DNA of 33,462 bases from an uncultured Rhodospirillaceae bacterium (lineage in GTDB: Bacteria > Pseudomonadota > Alphaproteobacteria > Rhodospirillales > Magnetospirillaceae): contig CALABS010000047.1 in NCBI GenBank assembly GCA_937887565.1, positions 1 through 33,462 on the forward strand, written 5' to 3'. The notes under the pieces are model-generated. The model did not search any database and was not told the origin of the DNA. It was given only the letters and a program-made list of their open reading frames with translations. Both the position numbers and the translations under genes were made by a program. Positions 14,555-23,307 of the stretch are shown here, one piece after another. How positions within the stretch are numbered: the stretch's first letter is position 1; each line of letters opens with the position of its first letter.

Positions 14555-15895
14555 CTAGTTCGCCTGCACGCGGTAGAGCGACAGGCCGCGGATCAGGTCG
14601 AGGGCGCGGGCCAACTGGTAGTCCGAGGTCGGATCGCCCAGCTTGATGGCCGCCGGGGCGCCCGTCTCCTCGGCCGGCGCCGCCTTGGATTCGGGGCCGG
14701 TGGCCGGAGTGGCCGGGGCCGCCGGGGCGGCCTTGTCGGCTTCCGGGTTGGTCAGCGCGTTGCGCAGATGCGCCTCGGCGCGGCGGTCGCGCTCGGGCAC
14801 CACGATGGGCTCGACCTTGGACTGCAGCACCTTGATGTCGGGCTCGATGCCCACCGCCTGGATCGAGCGCCCCGACGGCGTGTAGTAGCGGGCCGTGGTC
14901 AGGCGCATGGAGCCGTGTCCGGGCAGCGGCATCAGCGTCTGCACCGAGCCCTTGCCGAACGACCGCGAGCCCAGGACGATGGCGCGGCGATGGTCCTGGA
15001 GCGCGCCGGCCACGATCTCGGAGGCCGAGGCCGAACCGTCGTTGATCAGGACCACCAGCGGCAAGCCGTCGGCGAGGTCGCCGGGGCGGGCGTTGAAGCG
15101 CTGGGTATCCTCGGGACGGCGCGAGCGGGTCGAGACGATCTCGCCCTTGTCCAGGAAGTCGTCGGACACGGCGATGGCCTGATCCAGCAGGCCGCCCGGA
15201 TTGTTGCGCAGGTCGACGACGTAGCCGGCCAGATCCTTGCCGATCTCCTTCTTGAGGTTGCCGATCTCGCGGCGCAGGTCGGTGTCGGTGGTCTGCGAGA
15301 ACGAGGTGATGCGCAGATAGCCGATATTGCCCTGCGCCTGGCTGCGCACCGAGCGGATCTTGATCACCGCCCGGGTCAGCTTGACGTCGAAGGGCTGGGT
15401 GCCGTTGCGGCGCACCGTCAGCTTGATGTCAGAATTGGCCGGGCCGCGCATGCGTTCCACCGCCTCCGACAGGGTCAGGCCGAGCACCGGCTCGCCGTCC
15501 AGGTGGGTGATGAAGTCGCCCGGCTGCAAGCCGGCCCGGAAGGCCGGCGTGTCGTCGATGGGCGAGACCACCTTGACCCAGCCGTTCTCCATGGTGACCT
15601 CGATGCCGAGGCCGCCGAACTCGCCCTTGGTCTGGATGTCCATGTCGCGCGAATTCTTGGCGTTGAGGTAGCTGGAATGCGGGTCCAGCGAGGTCAGCAT
15701 GCCGTTCAGCGCCGCCTCGATCAGTTCCTCGTCGCCGACCGGTTCGACATATTCGGACCGGACCTTCTCGAAGACCTCGGCGAACAGCTCCATCAACCGG
15801 TAGGTTTCCTTGCGCTCGGCCGCCTGGGCGGGGGTGAGCGAAGTGGTCGCCAGCAGCGCGACAGCGCCGGCCGCGATCAGAGTCTTACGAATCAT
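14555..15895 (-). CDS. ctpA: Carboxy-terminal processing protease CtpA (S41)
   Basis: The 446-residue exported serine protease has a signal peptide (1-25, ending TPAQA). A PDZ domain sits at about 88-170 (GEFGGLGIEV, AFRAGLQPGDFITHLDG). The S41 catalytic core contains Ser290 in NDGSASASEI and Lys315 in RSFGKGSVQT; their 25-residue spacing matches the Ser-Lys dyad of E. coli Tsp. Such proteases cut periplasmic proteins, including peptidoglycan hydrolases. The C-terminal ~80 residues hold an Ala/Pro-rich linker. The ATG overlaps the envC stop (ATGA), so its neighbour EnvC-like activator may be functionally linked. Confidence 0.93.
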   Translation of the reverse strand: MIRKTLIAAGAVALLATTSLTPAQAAERKETYRLMELFAEVFEKVRSEYVEPVGDEELIEAALNGMLTSLDPHSSYLNAKNSRDMDIQTKGEFGGLGIEVTMENGWVKVVSPIDDTPAFRAGLQPGDFITHLDGEPVLGLTLSEAVERMRGPANSDIKLTVRRNGTQPFDVKLTRAVIKIRSVRSQAQGNIGYLRITSFSQTTDTDLRREIGNLKKEIGKDLAGYVVDLRNNPGGLLDQAIAVSDDFLDKGEIVSTRSRRPEDTQRFNARPGDLADGLPLVVLINDGSASASEIVAGALQDHRRAIVLGSRSFGKGSVQTLMPLPGHGSMRLTTARYYTPSGRSIQAVGIEPDIKVLQSKVEPIVVPERDRRAEAHLRNALTNPEADKAAPAAPATPATGPESKAAPAEETGAPAAIKLGDPTSDYQLARALDLIRGLSLYRVQAN

Positions 15896-17340
15896 CCACG
15901 AACCTTACTTTTCTGTGCCGTGAGCCAAGGCATTGGGTTGACAGGCTGTCCGTTGCGGCGCAGCTCGACGTAAAGGTTTGGCCGGGCCTCGTCCTGTCCC
16001 ATGAGTCCGACAGGTTCGCCGCCCACCAGCCGCTGGCCGACGTTTACGTCGATCCGGGCCATCCCCGCAAGCAGCGTATGATAGCCCTCGCCATGTTCGA
16101 TGATCAAGAGCAGGCCATACCCCCGAAAGGGGCCGGCGAACGCCACCTGGCCATCGTATGGCGCCACGACCTGTGCGTTCTTGCGCGTGCCGATGGTGAT
16201 GCCCTTGCTGACCACGCCCAGGTCGTTGGTCGAGCCGAAGCGGCTGGCGACCTTGCCGCGGGCGGGAAAGACCATCTTGCCCTGGGCCATGCTGAACGGC
16301 TTGTCGGCGTGGACGGGCTTGGCGGCGGCGGCCTCACGGGCGGCGCGCTCGGCCTCGCGGCTCGCCTTCTGCGCTTCCAGCTCCTTCTCCCGCGCCTCGG
16401 CCTGGGCCTTCAGCTCGGCGTCGCGGGCGGCGCGGGCGGCGGCCAATTCGCGCTCCTGACGCTCCTTCTCGGCCCGCTCGGCGGCCAGCCGGGCCTCGCG
16501 GGCAGCCTTCTGGGCGGCCAACTCGGCCTCGCGGGCCGCCTTCTGGGCGGCCAATTCGGCCTCGCGGGCGGCCTTCTCGGCGGCGGCCTTGGCGGCGGCC
16601 TCGGCCAGGCGGCGTTGGCGCTCCTCCTCCAGGCGCTGGATCAGGTCGCGCAGATCCTCGGCCTCCGACGCCAGCCGCCGCAGGCGGCGCTCGGCCTCCT
16701 CGGTCTCGGCGACCGCCGCCGTCTGCAGCTGTGACTTGCGCAGGTAAAGGTCCTTGAGGCGGTCGTGCTCCTGGTCGAGGCGCGAGGCGGTGACGCGGAT
16801 GCGGCGCTTCTGCTCGCCGATATCGGCCCGCAGACGGGCCATCATGTCGATCTCGACCCTGAGGTCGTTGGCCGAGCGCTCGATCTGCGGCACCGCCGCC
16901 CGCAGCAGGATGGCGGAGCGCACGGTGTCGGCGGGGGATTGCGGTTGGGCGATCAGCGCCTCGGTGGGACGCCAGGCCAGGCGCTGGAGCGCCGTCAGCA
17001 CGCCGGTCATCTGGGCCGAGCGCCGGTCCAGCGCCCCGGTCTTCTCGGCTTCCAGCACCTTGAGGTCGTCGAGCTGGGTCTCCAGCTCGGACAGCAGTTC
17101 CTCGCTTTCCTGGGCGGCGCGGGCGGCGGCGACCATGTCGGAGCGGATCTTGCCGATCTCCTCGGAAATCTCCAGCGCCTTGCGCCTGCGGTCCTGGTGC
17201 TCGGCGCGGCTCTTCTGGAGCTGTTCCTCCAGCTCCTTGAGGCGGCGGTCGGCGGCGGCAGGGTCCGGCGCCTGGGCGGCGGCCGGAACCGCCGACAGGC
17301 CGAGCGTCACCGCCAGGGCGAGGAGGCTAGCCCGCCGCAC
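15892..17340 (-). CDS. envC: Murein hydrolase activator EnvC-like (degenerate M23/LytM)
   Basis: The 482-residue exported protein has a signal peptide (about 1-23), long coiled coils through about residue 340, and a C-terminal LytM/M23 domain from about 355. The domain lacks the zinc ligands: the usual H of GxHxGID is Lys (SKGITIG), and the HxH motif reads YHTLLAG. The protein therefore resembles EnvC, which activates amidases during septum splitting rather than cutting murein. Residues about 251-283 contain a near-exact triple repeat of the AAQKAAREAEL type. It starts with GTG at 17340, 14 bases inside the gpmI 3' end, which indicates tight coupling. Confidence 0.88.
   Translation of the reverse strand: MRRASLLALAVTLGLSAVPAAAQAPDPAAADRRLKELEEQLQKSRAEHQDRRRKALEISEEIGKIRSDMVAAARAAQESEELLSELETQLDDLKVLEAEKTGALDRRSAQMTGVLTALQRLAWRPTEALIAQPQSPADTVRSAILLRAAVPQIERSANDLRVEIDMMARLRADIGEQKRRIRVTASRLDQEHDRLKDLYLRKSQLQTAAVAETEEAERRLRRLASEAEDLRDLIQRLEEERQRRLAEAAAKAAAEKAAREAELAAQKAAREAELAAQKAAREARLAAERAEKERQERELAAARAARDAELKAQAEAREKELEAQKASREAERAAREAAAAKPVHADKPFSMAQGKMVFPARGKVASRFGSTNDLGVVSKGITIGTRKNAQVVAPYDGQVAFAGPFRGYGLLLIIEHGEGYHTLLAGMARIDVNVGQRLVGGEPVGLMGQDEARPNLYVELRRNGQPVNPMPWLTAQKSKVRG
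16492..16590. repeat. 33-bp tandem repeat (about three copies) within envC
   Basis: Units at 16492-16524, 16525-16557 and 16558-16590 share GGCCTCGCGGGC followed by GCCTTCT. The first two are almost identical and the third has diverged. They encode an 11-residue coiled-coil unit, so copy-number change would keep the reading frame and lengthen or shorten the coil. Confidence 0.75.
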
Positions 17341-18901
17341 GCTTCCCCTCGGCCTCGACCACCAGCGAATGCCCGGTCATTTCCGCCGGCTGGGACAGGC
17401 CCAGCAGGGCGAGCAGGGTGGGCGCCACATCGGCCAACTTGCCGCTGGCGATGCCCGACACCCCGGCGGGCGGGTTGACCAGCACCAGGTCCACGGGCCC
17501 GGTGGTGTGGGCGGTATGGGGCTGGCGGGTGGCGGGATCGGCCATCATCTCGGCATTGCCGTGGTCGGCGGTGACCAGCATGGTGCCGCCGGCCGCGACC
17601 ACCGCCGTCTCAAGGCGGCCGATGCAGCCGTCGACGCATTCGGCGGCCTTCATGGCCGCCTCCAGGATGCCGGAATGACCCACCATGTCGCCGTTGGCGT
17701 AGTTGACCACGATGACGTCGTACTTGCCCGAGCCGACCGCCTCGACCAGCCGGTCGGTGACCTCGGGGGCCGACATCTCGGGCTGGAGGTCGTAGGTGGC
17801 GACCTTGGGGCTGGGCACCAGGATGCGGTCCTCGCCCGGGAAGACCTGCTCGCGCCCGCCGTTGAAGAAGAAGGTGACGTGGGCGTATTTCTCGGTCTCG
17901 GCGATCCTCAGCTGCGTCATCCCCGCCTCGCACACCACCTCGCCCAGGATGTGGGTGAGGTTCTCGGCGGGAAACAGCGTATCCAGGAAGGCGTTAAGAT
18001 CCTTCGAATACTCGGTCATGCCCACACGGGCGGCGAAGCCCGCCACCCGGTCGCGGGGAAACCCGTCGAAGCCGGGATCGACCAGGGCATGCAGGATCTC
18101 GCGGGCGCGGTCGGCCCGGAAATTACCCATCAACAGCCCGTCGCCGTCAGTCATGCCGGCATAATCGCCGACCGTCACCGGCAGCATGAACTCGTCGGTC
18201 TTGCCGGCCTCGTAGGAGGCCTGGATGGCGCCCACCGGCTCGGCGGCGCGGGACGCCCGGGCGGCGGTCACGGCGTCATAGGCCAGCCGCACGCGGTCCC
18301 AGCGCTTGTCGCGGTCCATGGCGTAGTAGCGGCCGGCCACGGTGGCGACGGTCACGTCGTGGCCGGCGACGTCGGCCAGGAAGCGCTCCATGTAGTCCTT
18401 GGCGCTTTGCGGCGGGGTGTCGCGGCCGTCGAGGAAAGCGTGGACCCACACCTTGACGCCGTGGCCGGCGACGGCGCGGGCCACCGCCGCCAGGTGGCCC
18501 TGGTGCGAGTGGACGCCGCCCGGGCTCACCAGCCCCATCAGATGCAGCGCCCCCCCGGAGGCCTTGAGCCGCCCGACCATGTCGAGCAGCACTGGATTGG
18601 TCGCCAGCGAACCGTCGGCGACGGCGGCGTCGATGCGCGGCAGGTCCTGCATCACCACCCGGCCGGCGCCGAGATTCATGTGCCCGACCTCGGAATTGCC
18701 CATCTGCCCCTCGGGCAGCCCCACCGACAGGCCCGAGGTCTGGAGCATGGCGTGGGGATACTGGGTCAGCAAGCGGTCCCAGTTGGGGGTGTCGGCGAGG
18801 GCGATGGCGTTGTTCTCGCGCTCCTCGCGATGGCCCCAGCCGTCCAGGATGCACAGGACGACGGGACGGGGGCGCCGGGCGCGATCGGGAGAAGTGTTCA
18901 T
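17327..18901 (-). CDS. gpmI: 2,3-bisphosphoglycerate-independent phosphoglycerate mutase GpmI
   Basis: The 524-residue cytoplasmic, Mn-dependent enzyme interconverts 3- and 2-phosphoglycerate. It has the alkaline-phosphatase-like core: CILDGWG with Asp20, the phospho-serine Ser70 in GQMGNSEVGHMNLGAGR, substrate-binding HAFLDGRDTPP, and the metal motifs NYANGDMVGHSG and VTADHGNAEMM. ATG 18901 (MNTSPDRARR) is preferred over the 27-codon upstream extension, which has no family resemblance; a ribosome site is not obvious. It is first in the envelope operon, as in other proteobacteria where gpmI precedes envC. Confidence 0.93.
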   Translation of the reverse strand: MNTSPDRARRPRPVVLCILDGWGHREERENNAIALADTPNWDRLLTQYPHAMLQTSGLSVGLPEGQMGNSEVGHMNLGAGRVVMQDLPRIDAAVADGSLATNPVLLDMVGRLKASGGALHLMGLVSPGGVHSHQGHLAAVARAVAGHGVKVWVHAFLDGRDTPPQSAKDYMERFLADVAGHDVTVATVAGRYYAMDRDKRWDRVRLAYDAVTAARASRAAEPVGAIQASYEAGKTDEFMLPVTVGDYAGMTDGDGLLMGNFRADRAREILHALVDPGFDGFPRDRVAGFAARVGMTEYSKDLNAFLDTLFPAENLTHILGEVVCEAGMTQLRIAETEKYAHVTFFFNGGREQVFPGEDRILVPSPKVATYDLQPEMSAPEVTDRLVEAVGSGKYDVIVVNYANGDMVGHSGILEAAMKAAECVDGCIGRLETAVVAAGGTMLVTADHGNAEMMADPATRQPHTAHTTGPVDLVLVNPPAGVSGIASGKLADVAPTLLALLGLSQPAEMTGHSLVVEAEGKRAAG

Positions 18902-19005
18902 GGCGGCCGTCAGTTTACCGTGGTGGATGCTGCACCGCCACACACGCGGCGGAGGGGGAGAGCCTATACCTTTTCGTGGCATCCCACCATCCCATGGAGT
19001 GGGGC

Positions 19006-19986
19006 TCAGGCGCTCACGTCAAGCATTTCGGTGGACGGCGCCATGCCTTCAACCCCGACGACCGCAAGCCTCCCCCGCGTCACGTCCATGACGCAGGCGA
19101 CGCGGGTGTCGGGGCACAGGATCGGCGGCCGCAGCCAGGCAAAACCGTCGGCGCGGCCCAACATGGCCAGCATGGCGGCGTGGCGGGCGTGGCTGCCCTT
19201 GGTGTAGCGGGCGGCGGCGTCGATGCGGCAGGCCAGGCGCGGCCTGGTGCCCTGCAGCCCGGGATAGCGCCAGTGGTTGGCGCAGGCCAGGGTGCCGGCA
19301 TGGACGAAGGCGCGGCCCGGCTCGCGCTCGATGACGCAGCCGCGCCCGTCGGGGGCCGCCACGGTGAAGAACGCCGGCAGCGCCAGCGGGGTGTCGCGCA
19401 GCATCCGCACCGCCTCGTCGTAGTCGCGGGCGGTGTCGCAGACCCGGCGCAGCAGATGGGCCGGCGGCAGGGCCCGCGACGCCAGGAAGCGGGCGCGATC
19501 GAGCGGCCAGGCCAGAAGCTGGCTCAGGCGGCCGTGGAAGGCCTTGGCCTGGTTGATGGCCGCCGCGAAGCGGCCCGGCGCCAGCGCCGTCAGCACCCCG
19601 GCGAAGCCCGGCCAGGTCACCGACAGATACCGCCCGGCCGGCCCGCCGGTGTCCAGCACCGCCACGTGCCGGCCCAGCCCGGTGAACGGCCAGTCCAGCG
19701 TCCTGAGCAGAAGCCCGTCCGCCGTGCCGGTGGTGCAGCCCCATTCGTAGCTGACATTGAGCAGATGCAGCCCCGGCTCGCCCAGCAGCGCCGCCATGGC
19801 GTCCAGTTCGCCGAGATACGGGTTGCCGACCCGCCGCAGCCAGCCCCGCGAGACCACGTCGGCCGCCCGCACCCCCGGTGCCGAATACATCCGCCGCGCC
19901 TCGGCCACCAGCGCGCGGGCGGCGGGCAGATGCGCGGCGAGCAGGTCGCGGGACGTGCCGGTGACGAGGGGGATGGGCGAAAGCAT
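19006..19986 (-). CDS. Acid-ceramidase/NAAA-like Ntn hydrolase
   Basis: In this 326-residue protein, LNVSYEWGCTTGTADGLLLR, then TLDWP, matches the C-T-S-x-x-A ... R-N-L-D-W signature of acid ceramidase and NAAA. In those linear-amide hydrolases a cysteine becomes the N-terminal nucleophile after autoprocessing. Here that residue is Cys84, with Arg95 and Asp98 as likely catalytic partners. Cleavage would give an ~83-residue alpha and a ~243-residue beta chain. No signal peptide is evident. Substrates in bacteria are mostly unknown (N-acyl amides, beta-lactam-like amides). It is divergent from a lipase-like gene, suggesting lipid-amide or ester turnover. The assignment rests on motif recognition. 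Confidence 0.66.
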   Translation of the reverse strand: MLSPIPLVTGTSRDLLAAHLPAARALVAEARRMYSAPGVRAADVVSRGWLRRVGNPYLGELDAMAALLGEPGLHLLNVSYEWGCTTGTADGLLLRTLDWPFTGLGRHVAVLDTGGPAGRYLSVTWPGFAGVLTALAPGRFAAAINQAKAFHGRLSQLLAWPLDRARFLASRALPPAHLLRRVCDTARDYDEAVRMLRDTPLALPAFFTVAAPDGRGCVIEREPGRAFVHAGTLACANHWRYPGLQGTRPRLACRIDAAARYTKGSHARHAAMLAMLGRADGFAWLRPPILCPDTRVACVMDVTRGRLAVVGVEGMAPSTEMLDVSA

Positions 19987-20096
19987 GACGGAACTATAGC
20001 CGCCCGGCCGCGACTCAAAAAGTCACGAAAACACGATATACATTCTCCCTGATTGGTTGTCTACTCGGGCATCTTTTGTCTTACCGGGAGGCATCG

Positions 20097-21212
20097 ATGG
20101 CGACCTACGACGCCCAACAGCAAGCATTCGTCCTCTCCCTGGGGGTGAACGCCGCCTATAACGATACCGGCAGCACTGCCGACCTGGAGAAGATCCTGCG
20201 GGCCAAGCTGGAGAAGCTGCTGACCACCGCCGAGGTGCAGGCGCTGATCGGCGACTGGACCATGGCCTGGGGGCCGGCCGTGTGGAAGCATCCCCTGAAT
20301 TTCCGGGGCTATTCCGACAACACGGCGGCGGTCTTCCACAACGCCGCCACCAACACCTATGTCTGCGCCATCGCGGCCACCAACGCCAACTCGGTGTTCG
20401 ACTGGGCGGTGGAGGACTTCTGGGTCAGCGACAAGGTGCGCTGGCAGTATTCGCCGGCGCGGAACGTGCCGTGGATGTCGGCGGCGACCAATTTCGGCAT
20501 CGGCATGCTGCTGTCGCTGCGCGACCCGGGAACCGGCGTCTTCCTGTCCGACTTCCTGGCCTCCGTTGCGGCGCCGGCGGCGACGCTGGTCGTCACCGGC
20601 CACAGCCTGGCCGGCGCCCTGTCGCCGACCCTGGCGATGGTCCTTTACGGCACGCCGCAGGCCCGCCTGGCGTGGAATCAGGTGCTGGTGTTCCCCACCG
20701 CCGGCGCCACGCCGGGAAACGGCGCCTTCGCCACCGCCTTCGCCGAGCAGTTTCCCGCCCAGACCACCGGCGCCAATCCCTGGCAGCGGTGGAATACCCT
20801 GATGTGGAACAGCCTCGACGTGGTGCCGCACGCCTGGGCGCCGTTCACCATGCTGGCGGTGCCGGTGCTGTACGAGGCCACGCCGGCGGTCAAGGCCGAG
20901 ATCGGCGCCATCATCGCCTATTGCCTCTACCAGGCGGGGATCGACTACGTCCACCTGACCAACCAGTCGCTGAAGGGAACCCAGCGGCCGGGCACGGTCT
21001 CCGACATCAAGGCCTTCCTGGCCGAGATGGGCTACCAGCACGTGGATGCCTATTTCGACCTGCTGGGGGTGCCCGAGATCGTGCCCTATTACAAGTCCAT
21101 CGTCGGCGCCCCGCCGCCCAGCGACGAACCGGCGTTGGCGGCCCTGGCCCTGGCGCGCTCCCACGAGGCCGAGATCAAGGCCTCGGGGGTGCTGGAGGCG
21201 GTGCGGCAGTAG
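20097..21212 (+). CDS. Lipase class 3-like protein
   Basis: The 371-residue protein contains the nucleophile elbow VVTGHSLAGALSPTLA (Ser170), typical of class 3 lipases. A preceding AATNFGIGMLLSLRD segment and later NSLDVVPHAWAP supply a candidate Asp and His. No signal peptide is seen. GGGAGG (20086-20091) supports ATG 20097; a TTG at 20076 is in frame but has no ribosome site. The start lies about 110 bases from the divergent Ntn-hydrolase gene. Its last 38 bases overlap the end of the convergent gene at 21175. Substrate unknown. Confidence 0.75.
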   Translation: MATYDAQQQAFVLSLGVNAAYNDTGSTADLEKILRAKLEKLLTTAEVQALIGDWTMAWGPAVWKHPLNFRGYSDNTAAVFHNAATNTYVCAIAATNANSVFDWAVEDFWVSDKVRWQYSPARNVPWMSAATNFGIGMLLSLRDPGTGVFLSDFLASVAAPAATLVVTGHSLAGALSPTLAMVLYGTPQARLAWNQVLVFPTAGATPGNGAFATAFAEQFPAQTTGANPWQRWNTLMWNSLDVVPHAWAPFTMLAVPVLYEATPAVKAEIGAIIAYCLYQAGIDYVHLTNQSLKGTQRPGTVSDIKAFLAEMGYQHVDAYFDLLGVPEIVPYYKSIVGAPPPSDEPALAALALARSHEAEIKASGVLEAVRQ

Positions 21213-21546
21213 ACCAGCCGACCGCCGCCGCCAGTTCGGCGACCTGCTCGGCGGGCAGGTCGCCGCGATGGGCGGCGGCCATCATCATGGTCAGGCAGCG
21301 GCGCTGGAAGGCGGGGCGCATGGTGGCGGCGAGCGCGATGTCCAGGGCGGCGCGGGTACCGTCGGGGCCGGCCTCGTCGAGGGCCGGCCAGCCGTCCTCG
21401 TCGACGATCAGCTCAAGTTCGCGGGCGTTGTCCTCGCGGCAGGCGAGGACGCGCGGATGGCCGTCGCCGAGCTCCGCCGCCAGGCGGCGGGCGGTGTCGG
21501 CGAGGACGATCAGCCGGTGCTTGAACGGGTAGTCGGGGGATTTCAT
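21175..21546 (-). CDS. DUF6624-like hypothetical protein
   Basis: The 123-residue protein's central part reads ELELIVDEDGWPALDEAGPD, then AALDIALAATMRPAFQRRCL. This resembles the DUF6624 family pattern (a GWP turn, an Ala-rich helix and FQxRCL), which has no known biochemical role. No signal or membrane segment. It ends 38 bases inside the 3' end of the convergent lipase-like gene, an unusual tail-to-tail overlap. The start at 21546 lacks a clear ribosome site. It is weaker than its neighbours but carries family-like features absent from its antisense frames. Confidence 0.58.
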   Translation of the reverse strand: MKSPDYPFKHRLIVLADTARRLAAELGDGHPRVLACREDNARELELIVDEDGWPALDEAGPDGTRAALDIALAATMRPAFQRRCLTMMMAAAHRGDLPAEQVAELAAAVGWSTAAPPPAPPRP

Positions 21547-21550
21547 TCAA

Positions 21551-21569
21551 GCCCCCGCTGGGCGGGGGC
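21551..21569. terminator. Hairpin downstream of mcd
   Basis: GCCCCCGC (21551-21558) pairs exactly with GCGGGGGC (21562-21569) around TGG, and GCCGC-AATG-GCGGC follows. It sits 49-67 bases past the mcd stop on the minus strand, a suitable place for an operon terminator, though without a long T-run. It also lies just upstream of the DUF6624-like gene start. Confidence 0.42.
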
Positions 21570-21617
21570 TCCGCCGCAATGGCGGCAAGAGGCCGGCCGG
21601 CAAGCCGCCATCCGGCC

Positions 21618-23282
21618 TCACCCCCGCGCCCCCGACAGCAGGCCGCGGGCGATGACCTGGGCCTGGATCTCGGCGGCGCCCTCGAAGATGTTGAGGATGC
21701 GGGCGTCGCACAGGATGCGGCTGATCTGGTACTCCTCGGCATAGCCGTTGCCGCCGTGGACCTGCAGCGCGTTGTCGGCGTTGGACCAGGCGACGCGAGC
21801 GGCCAGCAGCTTGGCCATGCCGGCCTCTATGTCGCAGCGGTGGCCGCCGTCCTTCTCGCGGGCCGAGAAATAGGTCAGTTGGCGGGCGACCATGGTCTCG
21901 ACCGCCATCCAGGCGATCTTGCAGGCCACGCGCGGGAAGGCATAGATGGGCTTGCCGAACTGGACGCGGTCCTTGGCGTATTGCAGCCCGACCTCCAGCG
22001 CGTTCTGGGCCACGCCGACGGCGCGGGCGGCGGTCTGGATGCGGGCGCTCTCGAAGGTTTCCATCAGTTGCTTGAAGCCCTGGCCCTCGACCCCGCCCAG
22101 CAGGTTGGCGGCCGGCACCGTGAAGCCGTCGAAGCCCAGCTCGTATTCCTTCATGCCGCGATAGCCCAGCACCTTGATCTCGCCGCCGGTCATGCCCTCG
22201 GCCGGGAACGGGTCGGCCTCGGTGCCGCGCGGCTTCGGCGCGATCAGCATGGACAGGCCGCGCCAGTCCTTGGTGGCGGGGTCGGTGCGCACCAGCAGGG
22301 TCATCACGTCGGTGCGGGCGGCGTGGGTGATCCAGGTCTTGTTGCCGGTGACCACGTAGTCGTCGCCGTCCTTGACGGCGCGGGCGCGCAAGCTGCCGAG
22401 ATCGGAACCGGTGTTGGGCTCGGTGAAGACGGCGGTGGGCAGCACCTCGCCCGAGGCGATGCGGGGCAGCCAGGCCTCCTTCTGCTCGGGAGTGCCGCCC
22501 AGGCGGATCAACTCGCCGGCGATCTCGGAACGGGTGCCGAGGCTGCCCACGCCGATATAGCCGCGGCTCAGCTCCTCGGTGACCACGCACATGGCGGTCT
22601 TGCCCATGCCCAGGCCGCCGTATTCCTCGGGCAGGGTCAGGCCGAACACGCCCATTTCGGCCACCGCCTCGACCACCTCCAGCGGAATCAGCTCGTCCTT
22701 GAGGTGCCAGTCATGGGCATAGGGGACCACCTGGTCCTCGACGAAGCGGCGGAACTGATCGCGGATCATGTCCAGCGTCTCGTCGTCGAGGCCGTACTCG
22801 CCGAAATGGTGGCCGTCCTCGATCAACTGCGCGATGCGCACCCGCACGGCCGCCGCGTTGCCCTGCTTGCGCAGCAGGTTGACGGCGTCGTTGTGGTGCT
22901 GGTGGCAGGTGGCGGAATCGACGCCCAGGTCGGCGGGGCGGATGAATTCGCCCTGGCTCATGGGGATGCCGCCGAAAATCTGGGCGGTGTATTCGCCGAA
23001 GGCCGACTGCAGCATCAGCGATTCCAGCTCGCCGCGCTTGCCCGCCGCCTCCAGCCGCTTGCCCCAGTCCAGCATCTGCTCCAGCGCCGACACATAGGTG
23101 GTCAGCCAGGCATAGCCGTGGGCGGCCTGCTGGTTGGCCTCGAGCAGGCCGCCGTCGACCTTGCCGTCCCGGGCCACCATGGCGGTGACCGAGGCCTTGG
23201 CGGCGGCGTGCAGGCCCTTGAGGGCGCCAAGCGCGCTCTCGCAGGTGGGGATGAGGTCGGCGATCAGCGGGGTGGCGGTCAT
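21618..23282 (-). CDS. mcd: Methylsuccinyl-CoA dehydrogenase
   Basis: The 554-residue FAD-dependent acyl-CoA dehydrogenase-family protein has an N-terminal extension of about 150 residues, a feature of methylsuccinyl-CoA dehydrogenase. Mcd oxidises (2S)-methylsuccinyl-CoA to mesaconyl-CoA in the ethylmalonyl-CoA pathway. Core motifs are FTEPNTGSDLGSLRARA, NKTWITHAARTDVMTLLVR and, near the end, QVHGGNGYAEEYQISRI and IFEGAAEIQ, with the catalytic base Glu534. ATG 23282 follows AAGGA; the 16 upstream codons come from the intergenic repeat. The position next to ccr and ecm is what raises this above a general acyl-CoA dehydrogenase call. Confidence 0.9.
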   Translation of the reverse strand: MTATPLIADLIPTCESALGALKGLHAAAKASVTAMVARDGKVDGGLLEANQQAAHGYAWLTTYVSALEQMLDWGKRLEAAGKRGELESLMLQSAFGEYTAQIFGGIPMSQGEFIRPADLGVDSATCHQHHNDAVNLLRKQGNAAAVRVRIAQLIEDGHHFGEYGLDDETLDMIRDQFRRFVEDQVVPYAHDWHLKDELIPLEVVEAVAEMGVFGLTLPEEYGGLGMGKTAMCVVTEELSRGYIGVGSLGTRSEIAGELIRLGGTPEQKEAWLPRIASGEVLPTAVFTEPNTGSDLGSLRARAVKDGDDYVVTGNKTWITHAARTDVMTLLVRTDPATKDWRGLSMLIAPKPRGTEADPFPAEGMTGGEIKVLGYRGMKEYELGFDGFTVPAANLLGGVEGQGFKQLMETFESARIQTAARAVGVAQNALEVGLQYAKDRVQFGKPIYAFPRVACKIAWMAVETMVARQLTYFSAREKDGGHRCDIEAGMAKLLAARVAWSNADNALQVHGGNGYAEEYQISRILCDARILNIFEGAAEIQAQVIARGLLSGARG

Positions 23283-23307
23283 GGTGGCGGTCCTTGGTGA
23301 CATCGTC

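Noticed and set aside
16754..19207. An 817-residue open frame on the plus strand
   Set aside because: It is antisense to envC and gpmI, rich in Arg/Gly/His as expected of shadow frames in GC-rich DNA, and has no family motif.
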